NCBI RefSeq assembly: GCF_001514145.1
Contig: NZ_KQ948680.1
Location: 46,407-110,406, forward strand
Origin: Streptomyces canus
Lineage (GTDB): Bacteria; Actinomycetota; Actinomycetes; Streptomycetales; Streptomycetaceae
Direction of reading: 5' to 3'
Length of the DNA stretch: 64,000 bases
Part shown: in pieces, positions 46,057 through 55,260 of the stretch
Layout: every line of letters starts with the position of its first letter
Position numbering within the stretch: position 1 is the stretch's first letter
The notes under the pieces: model-generated
Database searches by the model: none
The model's input: the letters and a program-made list of their open reading frames with translations, nothing else
What the model was told of the DNA's origin: nothing
Translations under genes and position numbers: made by a program

Positions 46057-47142
46057 CTACGACGTGACGACGCCCTTGGCCTGGCCCGTCGCGGTGCCTT
46101 CGGTGGCCGACTTCGGGATCGTCCGGTCGTTCTCCAGCGCCGTCCAGATCTGCTGGGCCTTGGTCTTCTGCACGAGCACGCGGTTGGGGTTCGCCGGGTC
46201 GTAGCGGACCGGCATCGTGACCATGGTCATGTCCGACGGGCTGATGTGCTTGAGGCCGCTCGCGAAGGAGACCAGGGAGTTGACCGAGCCGAGGTCGGAG
46301 TCGGTGGTGACGGCCTTGGTGGCGGTGTTCGCGAGGTCGTACAGCTTCTTGGGGCTGGTCAGCACGCCGACGCTCTTGACCTGCTTGACCAGCGCCTTGA
46401 TGAAGGCCTGCTGGAGCTGGATACGGCCGAGGTCCGAACCGTCGCCGACGCCGTGCCGGGTGCGGACGAGACCGAGGGCCTGGGCGCCGGTGAGTTCGTG
46501 CGGGCCGGCCTTGAGGTCCAGGTGGCTGTCGGTGTCCTTGATGTCCTTGGTCGTGGTGACCGTGACCCCGCCGAGTTCGTCGACCAGCTTCTCGAAGCCG
46601 CTGAAGTCGACCTCCAGGTAGTGGTCCATGCGGATGTCGGTCATGGACTCGACGGTCTTGACGGCACAGGCCGCGCCCCCGGTCGTGTACGCGGAGTTGA
46701 ACATGACGTCCGACGCGGCGTCGTGGTCCTTGCCGTCGGTGTCGGTGCACTCGGGGCGGTCGATCAAGGTGTCGCGCGGGATGGAGACCACGGTGGCCTT
46801 CTTGTGGCCTTCGTACACGTGGATGATCATCGCGGTGTCGGAGCGGGCGCTGCCGTCGTCGGTGCCGCCGCCGAGCTTCTTGTTGGAGCCGGAGCGGGTG
46901 TCCGAACCCAGGACGAGGATGTTCTCGGAGCCGTTGTCGACCTTCGTGGGCCGCTCACTGCCGAGGACCTGGTCGATGTCGACGCTCTTGATGTTGCCGT
47001 TGAGCTTGAAGTACAGGTAGCCCGCCCCGGTACCGCCCAGCACGACGATCCCCGCGGCGATCCAGGCCGTGATCAGCAGGCCTTTTCGCCCCTTGCTGCG
47101 GGGTTTGCGACGACGTCCTTTGCCACTGCCCTCGGCTGACAT
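46057..47142 (-). CDS. LytR-CpsA-Psr family wall-polymer ligase
   Basis: A 361-residue membrane-anchored enzyme that should attach wall glycopolymers to peptidoglycan from lipid-linked precursors. A basic cytoplasmic N-terminus (1-20) and one membrane segment (about 22-45) precede the extracellular LCP domain (about 70-300) with LGSDTRSG, SDTAMIIHV, VSIPRDTLI and ALGLVRTRHG motifs carrying the conserved Asp and Arg residues. The sugar-phosphate transferase at 39 kb may feed the same pathway. Confidence 0.93.
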   Translation of the reverse strand: MSAEGSGKGRRRKPRSKGRKGLLITAWIAAGIVVLGGTGAGYLYFKLNGNIKSVDIDQVLGSERPTKVDNGSENILVLGSDTRSGSNKKLGGGTDDGSARSDTAMIIHVYEGHKKATVVSIPRDTLIDRPECTDTDGKDHDAASDVMFNSAYTTGGAACAVKTVESMTDIRMDHYLEVDFSGFEKLVDELGGVTVTTTKDIKDTDSHLDLKAGPHELTGAQALGLVRTRHGVGDGSDLGRIQLQQAFIKALVKQVKSVGVLTSPKKLYDLANTATKAVTTDSDLGSVNSLVSFASGLKHISPSDMTMVTMPVRYDPANPNRVLVQKTKAQQIWTALENDRTIPKSATEGTATGQAKGVVTS

Positions 47143-47271
47143 GCGCTCCTCGAATCTCGTCCGGTCGGTTACCCCCTGTTTTCAGGGTCAGACGTGGTCA
47201 CAAAAAGACCCGTACCGCACCATGTTCGCTCCGCCTGGTCAGACGGCGAAACTCGAGAAAGGGTTGCACAA

Positions 47272-47310
47272 CGTGCTGTGACCGCCACGTGAAGCAGCGG
47301 TCACAGCACG
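47272..47310 (-). terminator. Terminator after the secreted protease gene
   Basis: CGTGCTGTGACCGC (47272-47285) and GCGGTCACAGCACG (47297-47310) are a perfect 14-bp inverted repeat with an 11-base loop, 40 bp after the protease stop on the minus strand. Confidence 0.82.
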
Positions 47311-47349
47311 TCACAGAAGGATCAGGGCAAGCCCTGTTCACCAGCGGTT

Positions 47350-49167
47350 TCAGCCAAAGATGTCGTACTGCTGGAAACCGGTCCCCAGGCTGGCCCTTGT
47401 GGCAAAGATCTCGCTGGTCGCCTTGCCGGTGCCCTTGTACAGATAGAGCGTGCCGGCCGTGGTACGGGCCACGAGGTCGGCCCTGCCGTCGCCGGTGATG
47501 TCACCGACGGCGTCGAAGGCGTTGTAGCCGCTCCAGTTCGTGCGCACCTTGACCCGGGCGGCGAAGACGCCCGTGCCGGACTTGCCGGTGCCCTTGTACA
47601 GGTAGAGGTCGCCGGTGCTCTTGTTGCGGGCGAGGACGTCCGCCTTGCCGTCGCCGGTGAAGTCGCCGTGGCCGAGCAGCTGGTTGTACTGGCTCCAGCC
47701 GCCGCCGACCCGCACCCGGGCCGCGAAGCTGCCGTCGCCCTTGCCGGGGTAGATCCACAGGACGCCCGCGGAGTCGACGGAGAGCAGGTCGGGCTTGTAG
47801 TCGCCGGTGACATCGCCCGGGGTGACGATCCGGGTACGGGTCTTCCAGTCGGTGAAGACCTTCTTCGGGTCGGCCCAGGCCCCGCCGGTGGACGACGGGA
47901 CGAACCGCAGCCAATAGACGTCACCGGTGGCGGAGACGCGGTACACGAGGTCCTGGTAGCCGTCCCGGTTCAGGTCGGTCTGCCGGACGAGGTTCACCCC
48001 GTTCCAGTCACCCCAGGACAGCCGGGCGGCGAGGGTGGTGCCCTTGGAGTCCAGCTCGTAGCCGACCTTGGTGGAGGACTTGCGCACCCACAGGTCGGCC
48101 TTGTGGTCGAAGCTGAGGTTGGTGTCGTCGACGCGCGGATAGGCGGCGCCGACGTACTTGCTGACCTTGGTGAAGACGCTGTAGGCGCCCTTGGCGACGC
48201 AGTCCGTCACGTTCCAGGAGACGACGCCGACGATCCGGCCGTTCACGACGAGGGGGCCGCCGGAGTCACCGCTGCAGATGGCGGTCGTACCGGAGTCGCG
48301 GCCGCTGGCGGGCGGTCCGGCGCAGGTCATGTGCCCCTTGATGAACCAGGAGCCGTAGGCCGCGGCGCAGGTCGCGTCCGACTTGATGGGCAGCGTGGCC
48401 GTCTTCAGCGTCGGGGAGACGGCGTCGCTGGTGGAGCTGGTACGGCCCCAGCCGTAGACCTTGGCGCTCTTGGCACCGGTCGTGGCGGGGTCGTACGAGG
48501 CGGTGTCGGTCGACGTCGTCATGCGGATGGGGGTGGCCTTGACGGGGGTCGCCAGGGTCAGGACAGCGATGTCGTTGTCGATGGTGTCCGCGTTGTACGA
48601 CGGGTGGTACCACTGCCGCAGCACGCCCGTGGCGGTACCGCCGTGCAGGTCGCCGTCCTCGGAAAGGAGCTGGGTGGCCCCGGTGACAACGAAGCCGCCC
48701 TTGGCCCAGTCGGCGCCCTTGACGCAGTGCGCGGCGGTGAGGATCTTCGTCGGCGCGATCACGGCACCGCCGCAGAAGAAGCCGGTGTCGTCACTGGTGT
48801 CGGTGGTGCCCTGGTCGTCGGTGTACCAGAGCTGGGCCATCCACGGGGCCGAGCTGATGGTGGTCGTCGTACCGCCGATGATCATCGGCGAGATGGTGGT
48901 GTCGACCGTGCCACCGCTCGTCGGCGTCCGGGTCGCGGTGCGGGAGGTGTCCACGACCGCGGCTGCCTCGGCGACCCGCTGCTCCAGCTCGGCCTGCGAC
49001 GGCGTGGAGGCGGTGGCGGCGGCCTTGACCGGTGCCTGCGGCTCGGGCACGACGGTGGCGGCGTTGGCCGACGTGGCCAGCAGCGCGGCGGCGGCCACGG
49101 CGACGGGCAGAGCGATCCGCAGCCGCCGTCTGTGGCGCCCGGTGCCTCCGGACATGGATATGCCCAT
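47350..49167 (-). CDS. Secreted S1-family serine protease with FG-GAP/VCBS repeats
   Basis: A 605-residue exported protease. Order: signal peptide (1-36, ANAA), propeptide-like helix (55-75), chymotrypsin-fold protease (about 96-345) with His147 (TAAHC), Asp199 (DNDIAV) and Ser302 (GDSGGP), then a C-terminal region (about 360-605) of repeats such as DVTGDYKPDLL, DFTGDGKADVL and DITGDGRADLV, likely calcium-binding propeller blades. The residue six before Ser302 is Ala296, not Asp as in trypsin, so cleavage after Arg/Lys is unlikely. It may bind a surface or substrate by the propeller. Start could be Met1 or Met5. Confidence 0.92.
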   Translation of the reverse strand: MGISMSGGTGRHRRRLRIALPVAVAAAALLATSANAATVVPEPQAPVKAAATASTPSQAELEQRVAEAAAVVDTSRTATRTPTSGGTVDTTISPMIIGGTTTTISSAPWMAQLWYTDDQGTTDTSDDTGFFCGGAVIAPTKILTAAHCVKGADWAKGGFVVTGATQLLSEDGDLHGGTATGVLRQWYHPSYNADTIDNDIAVLTLATPVKATPIRMTTSTDTASYDPATTGAKSAKVYGWGRTSSTSDAVSPTLKTATLPIKSDATCAAAYGSWFIKGHMTCAGPPASGRDSGTTAICSGDSGGPLVVNGRIVGVVSWNVTDCVAKGAYSVFTKVSKYVGAAYPRVDDTNLSFDHKADLWVRKSSTKVGYELDSKGTTLAARLSWGDWNGVNLVRQTDLNRDGYQDLVYRVSATGDVYWLRFVPSSTGGAWADPKKVFTDWKTRTRIVTPGDVTGDYKPDLLSVDSAGVLWIYPGKGDGSFAARVRVGGGWSQYNQLLGHGDFTGDGKADVLARNKSTGDLYLYKGTGKSGTGVFAARVKVRTNWSGYNAFDAVGDITGDGRADLVARTTAGTLYLYKGTGKATSEIFATRASLGTGFQQYDIFG

Positions 49168-49235
49168 GCAAGTCCCCCCTAGGGATCAGAAGTTCAGAGA
49201 TCGAAAATTCGACCGAAGAGCGCGATCCTAAACCA

Positions 49236-49273
49236 AAGAGGACCGCCCCCCGGCAAAAGGGGACGGTCCTCTT
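49236..49273 (-). terminator. rho terminator
   Basis: AAGAGGACCG (49236-49245) and CGGTCCTCTT (49264-49273) form a perfect 10-bp stem 15 bp after the rho stop. Confidence 0.8.
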
Positions 49274-49288
49274 CGCGAACGCTTGACG

Positions 49289-51316
49289 TCAGTCGCCGTT
49301 GCCCGGCGTGGGCGTCGTCTTCTGGATCTGCATCAGGAACTCGGCGTTCGACTTCGTCTGCTTCATCTTGTCGAGAAGCAGCTCGACCGCCTGCTGCTGG
49401 TCGAGGGCGTGCAGCACCCGGCGCAGCTTCCATACGATCCCGAGCTCGTCGGGAGCGAGCAGGATCTCTTCCTTACGGGTACCGGACGCGTCGACGTCCA
49501 CCGCCGGGAAGATGCGCTTGTCGGCGAGCTTGCGGTCGAGCTTGAGCTCGGCGTTGCCCGTGCCCTTGAACTCCTCGAAGATGACCTCGTCCATGCGGGA
49601 CCCGGTGTCCACCAGCGCGGTGGCGAGGATGGTCAGCGAGCCGCCGTCCTCGATGTTGCGGGCCGCACCGAAGAAGCGCTTCGGCGGGTACAGGGCGGTC
49701 GAGTCGACACCACCGGACAGGATGCGGCCGGAGGCGGGCGCGGCGAGGTTGTACGCACGGCCCAGACGCGTGATGGAGTCGAGCAGCACGACCACGTCGT
49801 GGCCCAGCTCCACCAGACGCTTGGCGCGCTCGATGGCGAGCTCGGCGACCGTGGTGTGGTCCTCGGCCGGACGGTCGAAGGTCGAGGAGATGACCTCGCC
49901 CTTGACCGACCGCTGCATGTCGGTGACCTCTTCCGGACGCTCGTCGACCAGGACGACCATCAGGTGGCACTCGGGGTTGTTGTGCGTGATCGCGTTGGCG
50001 ATGGCCTGCATGATCATGGTCTTGCCGGTCTTCGGCGGGGCCACGATCAGACCACGCTGGCCCTTACCGATCGGCGCGACGAGGTCGATGATGCGGGTGG
50101 TGAGGATGCCGGGGTCCGTCTCCAGGCGGAGGCGGTCCTGCGGGTACAGCGGGGTGAGCTTGTTGAACTCCGGGCGGCCACGGCCGTGTTCGGGCGCCAT
50201 GCCGTTGACGGAGTCGAGCCGCACCAGCGCGTTGAACTTCTCGCGCCGCTCGCCTTCCTTGGGCTGACGCACCGCACCGGTGACGTGGTCGCCCTTGCGC
50301 AGGCCGTTCTTGCGGACCTGGGCGAGGGAGACGTACACGTCGTTGGGGCCCGGCAGGTAGCCCGACGTACGGATGAAGGCGTAGTTGTCGAGGATGTCCA
50401 GGATGCCCGCGACCGGGATCAGGACGTCGTCCTCGTTGATCTGCGGCTCGCCCGCGCCACCGATCTCGTCACGGCCACGACGGCCACGGCGGTCCCGGTA
50501 ACGGCCCCGGCGGCCGCGGCGGCCGCCCTCGAAGTCGTCGTCGTCCTGCGGACCGTTGTCGCGCTGCTGACGGTCCTGGCGGTCCGGACGGCCGCCGCCC
50601 TGCTGCTGGTTCTGCTGCTGGCGCTGACCGCCCTGGCCCTGCTGGTCGTCGCTCTTGCGACGGTCCCCGCGGTCGCCCCGCTCGCCGCGGTCACGGCCGC
50701 GGTCGCGGTCACGGCGGTCGCGGCGGCCTCGGCCGTCGCCGTCACCGGCGTCGCCCTGCGGCTGCTGCTGCGCCGGCGTCTCGGCCTTGGGCTCGCTCTT
50801 CGCCTCGGCCACGACCGTCTCGGGGCTGCCCGCGGGGGCGCCGGCGTCGGCGGTGGCGCGGCGACGACGGCGCTCCGCGGGAGCGTCGTCGCTGGCCGGC
50901 TGTCCGGGGATCTCGATCTGCTGCTGGGCCACGGCCTTCTCGGCAGGGGCCTCGGCCTTCGCCTCCGCCTTCTTCTCGGCGGCATCGCCCGTACGGGCCT
51001 TGGAGGTGGCGCGGCGCTTCGGCTTGGTCTCGGTGGCGTCCCCGGCGGGCGAAGACGCGGCCTTGGGAGCGGCGGCACCTCCCCCGGCCTGCGCCTCCTT
51101 GATGACCTCGATCAGCTGGCTCTTGCGCATACGCGCGGTGCCCCTGATACCGAGGCCGGATGCGACCTGCTGCAGCTCGGCCAGCACCATGCCGTCGAGG
51201 CCGGTACCGCGGCGCCGCCGGGAGCCGGCACCGGTGGCAGGCGCGGAGGCGTCCGTGGAGGGCGCGGCAGCGGTCTCCTCGACACGTGCGCCCATCAGAT
51301 CGGTGGTGTCGCTCAC
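49289..51316 (-). CDS. rho: Transcription termination factor Rho, with long insertion
   Basis: A 675-residue hexameric RNA helicase ending untranslated transcripts. The N-terminal helical domain (about 25-75) is separated from the RNA-binding OB domain (from about 296, DVLIPVAGILDILDNYAF) by a roughly 220-residue insert, first Ala/Glu/Lys-rich and then Arg/Gly/Asp/Gln-rich with RGRRGRYRDRRGRR. Walker A is PPKTGKT (427-433). Such inserts occur in actinobacterial Rho and add RNA affinity for GC-rich transcripts. I start at GTG 51316 (VSDTTDLMG) with AAGGA upstream. Confidence 0.96.
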   Translation of the reverse strand: MSDTTDLMGARVEETAAAPSTDASAPATGAGSRRRRGTGLDGMVLAELQQVASGLGIRGTARMRKSQLIEVIKEAQAGGGAAAPKAASSPAGDATETKPKRRATSKARTGDAAEKKAEAKAEAPAEKAVAQQQIEIPGQPASDDAPAERRRRRATADAGAPAGSPETVVAEAKSEPKAETPAQQQPQGDAGDGDGRGRRDRRDRDRGRDRGERGDRGDRRKSDDQQGQGGQRQQQNQQQGGGRPDRQDRQQRDNGPQDDDDFEGGRRGRRGRYRDRRGRRGRDEIGGAGEPQINEDDVLIPVAGILDILDNYAFIRTSGYLPGPNDVYVSLAQVRKNGLRKGDHVTGAVRQPKEGERREKFNALVRLDSVNGMAPEHGRGRPEFNKLTPLYPQDRLRLETDPGILTTRIIDLVAPIGKGQRGLIVAPPKTGKTMIMQAIANAITHNNPECHLMVVLVDERPEEVTDMQRSVKGEVISSTFDRPAEDHTTVAELAIERAKRLVELGHDVVVLLDSITRLGRAYNLAAPASGRILSGGVDSTALYPPKRFFGAARNIEDGGSLTILATALVDTGSRMDEVIFEEFKGTGNAELKLDRKLADKRIFPAVDVDASGTRKEEILLAPDELGIVWKLRRVLHALDQQQAVELLLDKMKQTKSNAEFLMQIQKTTPTPGNGD

Positions 51317-51705
51317 GAAGGGTCCTTCCCTGGAGCGGACGTCGGCCTGTCTGGCTCGGCGACCGTTTGTGCTGTCCGACGTCGGTCCCATCCTTGTGGA
51401 CCGTGCCGGGGCGGTGGTCCGCCTGAGTGGCGGAGGAATGTGGTGACGGCGCTTCCGAGAGCCGTGGCACTGAGTGTCCGTGTCACGTGGCTTGGTCACA
51501 CCGGTTCCGGAGCGTGCCCGGCAAGTCGCTCAGTGCTCGCGTACGAGGTACTGCCCATGTACGTCGTACGGAACGCTGTGCGGCTTGGGAGGCTCCCGGA
51601 AGAATGTCTGTCCCGGACGGGGACGTGAAGCACCTCGCCATGGTGGGGTCGGGTGCAGACTTGAGATTAACACTACCGGATCCAACAAACATTCCCCCTC
51701 TCGAA
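51317..51705. other. Long rho leader, no gene
   Basis: About 390 bp separate rho from the upstream thrB gene on the same strand. No credible coding frame was seen. An AT-rich patch near 51664-51690 is the best place for a promoter reading toward rho, giving a leader of about 350 bases. Long rho leaders are a known setting for Rho autoregulation. Confidence 0.5.
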
Positions 51706-51723
51706 ATCCGGCACACGCCGGAT
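51706..51723 (-). terminator. Short hairpin after thrB
   Basis: ATCCGGC (51706-51712) and GCCGGAT (51717-51723) form a 7-bp stem with a 4-base loop directly after the thrB stop. Confidence 0.55.
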
Positions 51724-51724
51724 C

Positions 51725-52654
51725 TCACATGTCACTGGCGGCCGCGAGCGGGAGCACACAGGCCCCCTGGGCGTCGAGCTCCAGCCGGTTGGCGGCCCAG
51801 CCCTCGCCCGCCAGATGGGCCACCTTGTCGGCGCTGTCGGCGTCGACCAGCGCGAGCACGGTGGGCCCTGCCCCTGAGATGACTGCCGGGACTCCGTCGG
51901 CCCGCAGCCGCTCCACCAGCGCGGCGCTCTCCGGCATGGCCGGAGCGCGGTATTCCTGGTGGAGACGGTCCTCGGTGGCCGGCAGCAGCAGCCCGGGGCG
52001 CCTGGTGAGGGCCTCGACGAGCAGCGCGGCACGGCCGGCGTTGGCGGCGGCGTCGACGTGCGGCACGGTGCGCGGGAGCAGTCCGCGCGCGGTCGCGGTC
52101 AGGACGGGCTTTCCGGGCACGAAAACCACCGGAACGATGGAATCGTCGGGCTCCAGCCGGATCGCCCGGGCGGCGCCGGCCTCCATCCAGGCGACCGTGA
52201 AGCCGCCCAGCAGACACGGGGCCACGTTGTCGGGGTGGCCCTCGATCTCGGTGGCGAGCTCCAGCAGCGCGGTGTCGTCGAGCCGGGCCTCGCCGCCTAT
52301 GGTCACGGCGCGCGCGGCGACGATTCCGGCGCAGATGGCGGCCGAGGAGGAGCCGAGGCCCCGGCCGTGCGGGATGCGGTTGGCGCAGACGATCTCCAGG
52401 CCGCGCGGCTGGCCGCCCAGCAGGTCGAAGGCGGTGCGCAGGGAGCGTACGAGAAGGTGGTTTTCGTCACGCGGGAGCGTCTCGCTCCCCTCCCCCGCGA
52501 TGTCGATGTGCAGCCCTGAGTCGGCCACCCGGACGACGACGTCGTCGTAGAGCCCCAGCGAGAGGCCGAGGGCGTCGAAGCCCGGGCCGAGGTTGGCGCT
52601 GGTGGCGGGGACGCGCACCCGGACGGCGGCGGCGCGGAATGCGGGACCGGCCAT
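51725..52654 (-). CDS. thrB: Homoserine kinase
   Basis: A 309-residue GHMP kinase that phosphorylates L-homoserine for threonine synthesis. The ATP-binding motif PHGRGLGSSSAA (95-106) and the C-terminal SGAGPTVLAL loop are clear. The start is the ATG of MAGPAFRAAAV (52654); the longer frame reads through the thrC-thrB spacer. It is the last of hom-thrC-thrB, but separated from thrC by 251 bp. Confidence 0.96.
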   Translation of the reverse strand: MAGPAFRAAAVRVRVPATSANLGPGFDALGLSLGLYDDVVVRVADSGLHIDIAGEGSETLPRDENHLLVRSLRTAFDLLGGQPRGLEIVCANRIPHGRGLGSSSAAICAGIVAARAVTIGGEARLDDTALLELATEIEGHPDNVAPCLLGGFTVAWMEAGAARAIRLEPDDSIVPVVFVPGKPVLTATARGLLPRTVPHVDAAANAGRAALLVEALTRRPGLLLPATEDRLHQEYRAPAMPESAALVERLRADGVPAVISGAGPTVLALVDADSADKVAHLAGEGWAANRLELDAQGACVLPLAAASDM

Positions 52655-52686
52655 CTCTCGATGACTCTCCTTGAGCTGCGTGATTG

Positions 52687-52701
52687 TCGAATGACATTCG
52701 A
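52687..52701. promoter_or_regulatory. Palindrome upstream of thrB
   Basis: TCGAATG-A-CATTCGA is a perfect 15-bp inverted repeat ending 33 bp before the thrB start. Its position in the 251-bp thrC-thrB gap suggests an operator of a separate thrB promoter. Confidence 0.42.
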
Positions 52702-52905
52702 TGACGTACGAAGACCCGGCCGACCGCGGAGACGACGCGGCACCCCGCTGTACGCGAGGGCATATGCAGCGGGCGGGTTCGGTACAGCCTATCGAAGGAA
52801 GGTTCTGTGGCGACATAGGGCGCACAGGAGGCGCACGATGCGTGTCGTAAGCCCCCTGTGCCCCCCTCCTAGGGAATCCCTGCTCGGACGACGCGGACCT
52901 TGTCC

Positions 52906-53964
52906 TCAGGCCAGCCCGAGGCGCTCGGCCGCCGTGGCCGCGTCGACCGGGACGGTGACCGGCTGCGGGGCGCCCGCGACGGCCCAGTCGGGGTCCTTGA
53001 GACCGTTGCCGGTGACCGTGCACACGATCCGCTGGCCCGGGTCGACCTTGCCCTGCTCGGCGGCCTTCAGCAGACCGGCCACGGACGCGGCGGAGGCGGG
53101 CTCCACGAAGACACCCTCCTGAGCGGCCAACAGCCGGTAGGCGCGCAGGATCTCACGGTCCGTCACCTCGTCGATGAACCCGCCGGACTCCTCCTTCGCC
53201 GCGAGGGCGTACTGCCAGGAGGCGGGGTTGCCGATACGGATGGCGGTGGCGATGGTCGACGGGTCCTTGACGATCTCGCCGCGCACGATCGGGGCACTGC
53301 CGGAGGCCTGGAAGCCCCACATCCGGGGCGTCCTGGCGGCCACCCCGTCGGCGGCGTACTCCTTGTAGCCCTTCCAGTACGCCGTGATGTTGCCGGCGTT
53401 GCCGACCGGGAGGACGTGGATGTCGGGCGCGTCACCGAGCATGTCGACGATCTCGAAGGCGGCGGTCTTCTGGCCCTCGATGCGCACCGGGTTGACCGAA
53501 TTGACCAGCGCCACGGGGTAGTTGTCGCTCAGCGCGCGGGCCAGGGTGAGGCAGTCGTCGAAGTTTCCGTCGACCTGGAGGATCTTCGCGCCGTGGATGA
53601 GCGCCTGGCCCATCTTGCCGAGCGCGATCTTCCCTCGCGGAACGAGTACGGCGGAGACCATGCCCGCGCGCACCGCGTAGGCGGCGGCGCTCGCCGACGT
53701 GTTGCCGGTGGAGGCGCAGATGACCGCCTTCGCGCCCTCCTCCTTGGCCCGCGTGATCGCCATGGTCATACCGCGGTCCTTGAAGGACCCGGTGGGGTTG
53801 GCGCCCTCCACCTTGAGGTGGACCTCGCACCCGGTGCGCTCGGAGAGCACCTGCGCGGGCACGAGGGGCGTGCCGCCCTCGCGGAGCGTCACGACCGGCG
53901 TGGTGTCGGAGACGGGCAACCGGTCCCGGTACTCCTCGATGATTCCGCGCCACTGGTGGGTCAT
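52906..53964 (-). CDS. thrC: Threonine synthase
   Basis: A 352-residue PLP enzyme converting O-phosphohomoserine to threonine. The PLP lysine is Lys62 (GSFKDRGMT); a glycine-rich phosphate loop lies in LPVGNAGNITAYW. The short (about 350-residue) form is typical of actinobacteria. The gene starts 6 bp after hom, with which it is co-transcribed. Confidence 0.97.
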   Translation of the reverse strand: MTHQWRGIIEEYRDRLPVSDTTPVVTLREGGTPLVPAQVLSERTGCEVHLKVEGANPTGSFKDRGMTMAITRAKEEGAKAVICASTGNTSASAAAYAVRAGMVSAVLVPRGKIALGKMGQALIHGAKILQVDGNFDDCLTLARALSDNYPVALVNSVNPVRIEGQKTAAFEIVDMLGDAPDIHVLPVGNAGNITAYWKGYKEYAADGVAARTPRMWGFQASGSAPIVRGEIVKDPSTIATAIRIGNPASWQYALAAKEESGGFIDEVTDREILRAYRLLAAQEGVFVEPASAASVAGLLKAAEQGKVDPGQRIVCTVTGNGLKDPDWAVAGAPQPVTVPVDAATAAERLGLA

Positions 53965-53970
53965 TGCTCG

Positions 53971-55260
53971 TTACTCTCCTTCAACCCGCATGATGCTGGC
54001 GACACCCCGCACGGTGTCGAGCTTGCGCAACGCCTCGACGGTCCCGCCCAGGGCGGCGTCGGACGCGCGGTGCGTGACGACGACGAGAGAGGCCTCGCCG
54101 TCCTTCCCCTGCTGCCGAACGGTATCGATGGACACCCCGTGCTCGGCGAACACGGTCGCGACCTGGGCGAGAACACCCGGTTTGTCCGCCACGTCGAGGC
54201 TGATGTGGTAGCGCGTGACGACCTCACCCATTCCCGAGACGGGCAGGGCGGTGTACGCGGACTCACCCGGTCCGGTCGTGCCGCTGAGCCGGTTGCGGCA
54301 GACGGCGACGAGGTCGCCGAGGACGGCGGAGGCGGTGGGAGCGCCGCCCGCGCCCGGGCCGTAGAACATCAGCTGGCCGGAGGCGTCGGACTCGACGAAC
54401 ACGGCGTTGTACGCGCCGCGCACGGAGGCCAGCGGGTGGCTCAGCGGGATCATCGCGGGGTGCACGCGCGCGGTGACGGACTGCCCGTCCTCGGCGCGCT
54501 CACAGATGGCGAGCAGCTTGATGGTGCAGCCCATGTTCTTCGCGGAGGCGAAGTCGGCCGCGGTGACCTCGGTCATGCCCTCGCGGTAGACGTCGTCGAG
54601 ACGCACGCGCGTGTGGAAGGCGATTCCGGCGAGGATGGCGGCCTTGGCGGCGGCGTCGAACCCCTCGACGTCGGCGGTCGGGTCCGCTTCCGCGTACCCG
54701 AGCGCCGTGGCCTCGTCGAGGGCCTCCTGGTAGCCGGCGCCCGTGGAGTCCATCTTGTCGAGGATGAAGTTGGTCGTCCCGTTGACGATGCCGAGCACGC
54801 GGTTCACCTTGTCGCCGGCGAGGGACTCGCGCAGCGGACGGATCAGCGGGATGGCACCGGCGACGGCGGCCTCGTAATAGAGGTCCTTGCCGTGCTGTCC
54901 GGCCGCGGCGTGGAGGGCGGCGCCGTCCTGGGCGAGGAGCGCCTTGTTGGCGGAGACGACGGAGGCGCCGTGCTCGAAGGCGGTGGTGATGAGGGTGCGG
55001 GCGGGCTCGATGCCGCCGATGACCTCGACCACGACGTCGATGTCCCCGCGTTTGACGAGGGCGGTGGCGTCGGTGGTGACGAGTTCCTGCGGAATGCCCT
55101 CACGGAGCTTGGAGGGCCGCCGTACCGCGACCCCCGCGAGCTCGACGGGGGCCCCGATGCGGGCGGCGAGGTCGTCGGCGTGCGTCGTCATGATGCGCGC
55201 CACTTCTGAGCCGACCACTCCACAGCCCAGCAGCGCCACCTTCAGCGGACGCGTACGCAT
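53971..55260 (-). CDS. hom: Homoserine dehydrogenase
   Basis: A 429-residue NAD(P)H enzyme reducing aspartate semialdehyde to homoserine. The Rossmann motif LLGCGVVGSEV has glycines at 12, 14 and 17; a catalytic domain with the KTAAxLA-type segment DAAAKAAILAGIAF follows, and a C-terminal ACT domain (about 350-429) should give threonine feedback. The start is taken at the second Met of MMRTRPLK (55260), GAGG seven bases upstream. First gene of hom-thrC(-thrB). Confidence 0.96.
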   Translation of the reverse strand: MRTRPLKVALLGCGVVGSEVARIMTTHADDLAARIGAPVELAGVAVRRPSKLREGIPQELVTTDATALVKRGDIDVVVEVIGGIEPARTLITTAFEHGASVVSANKALLAQDGAALHAAAGQHGKDLYYEAAVAGAIPLIRPLRESLAGDKVNRVLGIVNGTTNFILDKMDSTGAGYQEALDEATALGYAEADPTADVEGFDAAAKAAILAGIAFHTRVRLDDVYREGMTEVTAADFASAKNMGCTIKLLAICERAEDGQSVTARVHPAMIPLSHPLASVRGAYNAVFVESDASGQLMFYGPGAGGAPTASAVLGDLVAVCRNRLSGTTGPGESAYTALPVSGMGEVVTRYHISLDVADKPGVLAQVATVFAEHGVSIDTVRQQGKDGEASLVVVTHRASDAALGGTVEALRKLDTVRGVASIMRVEGE

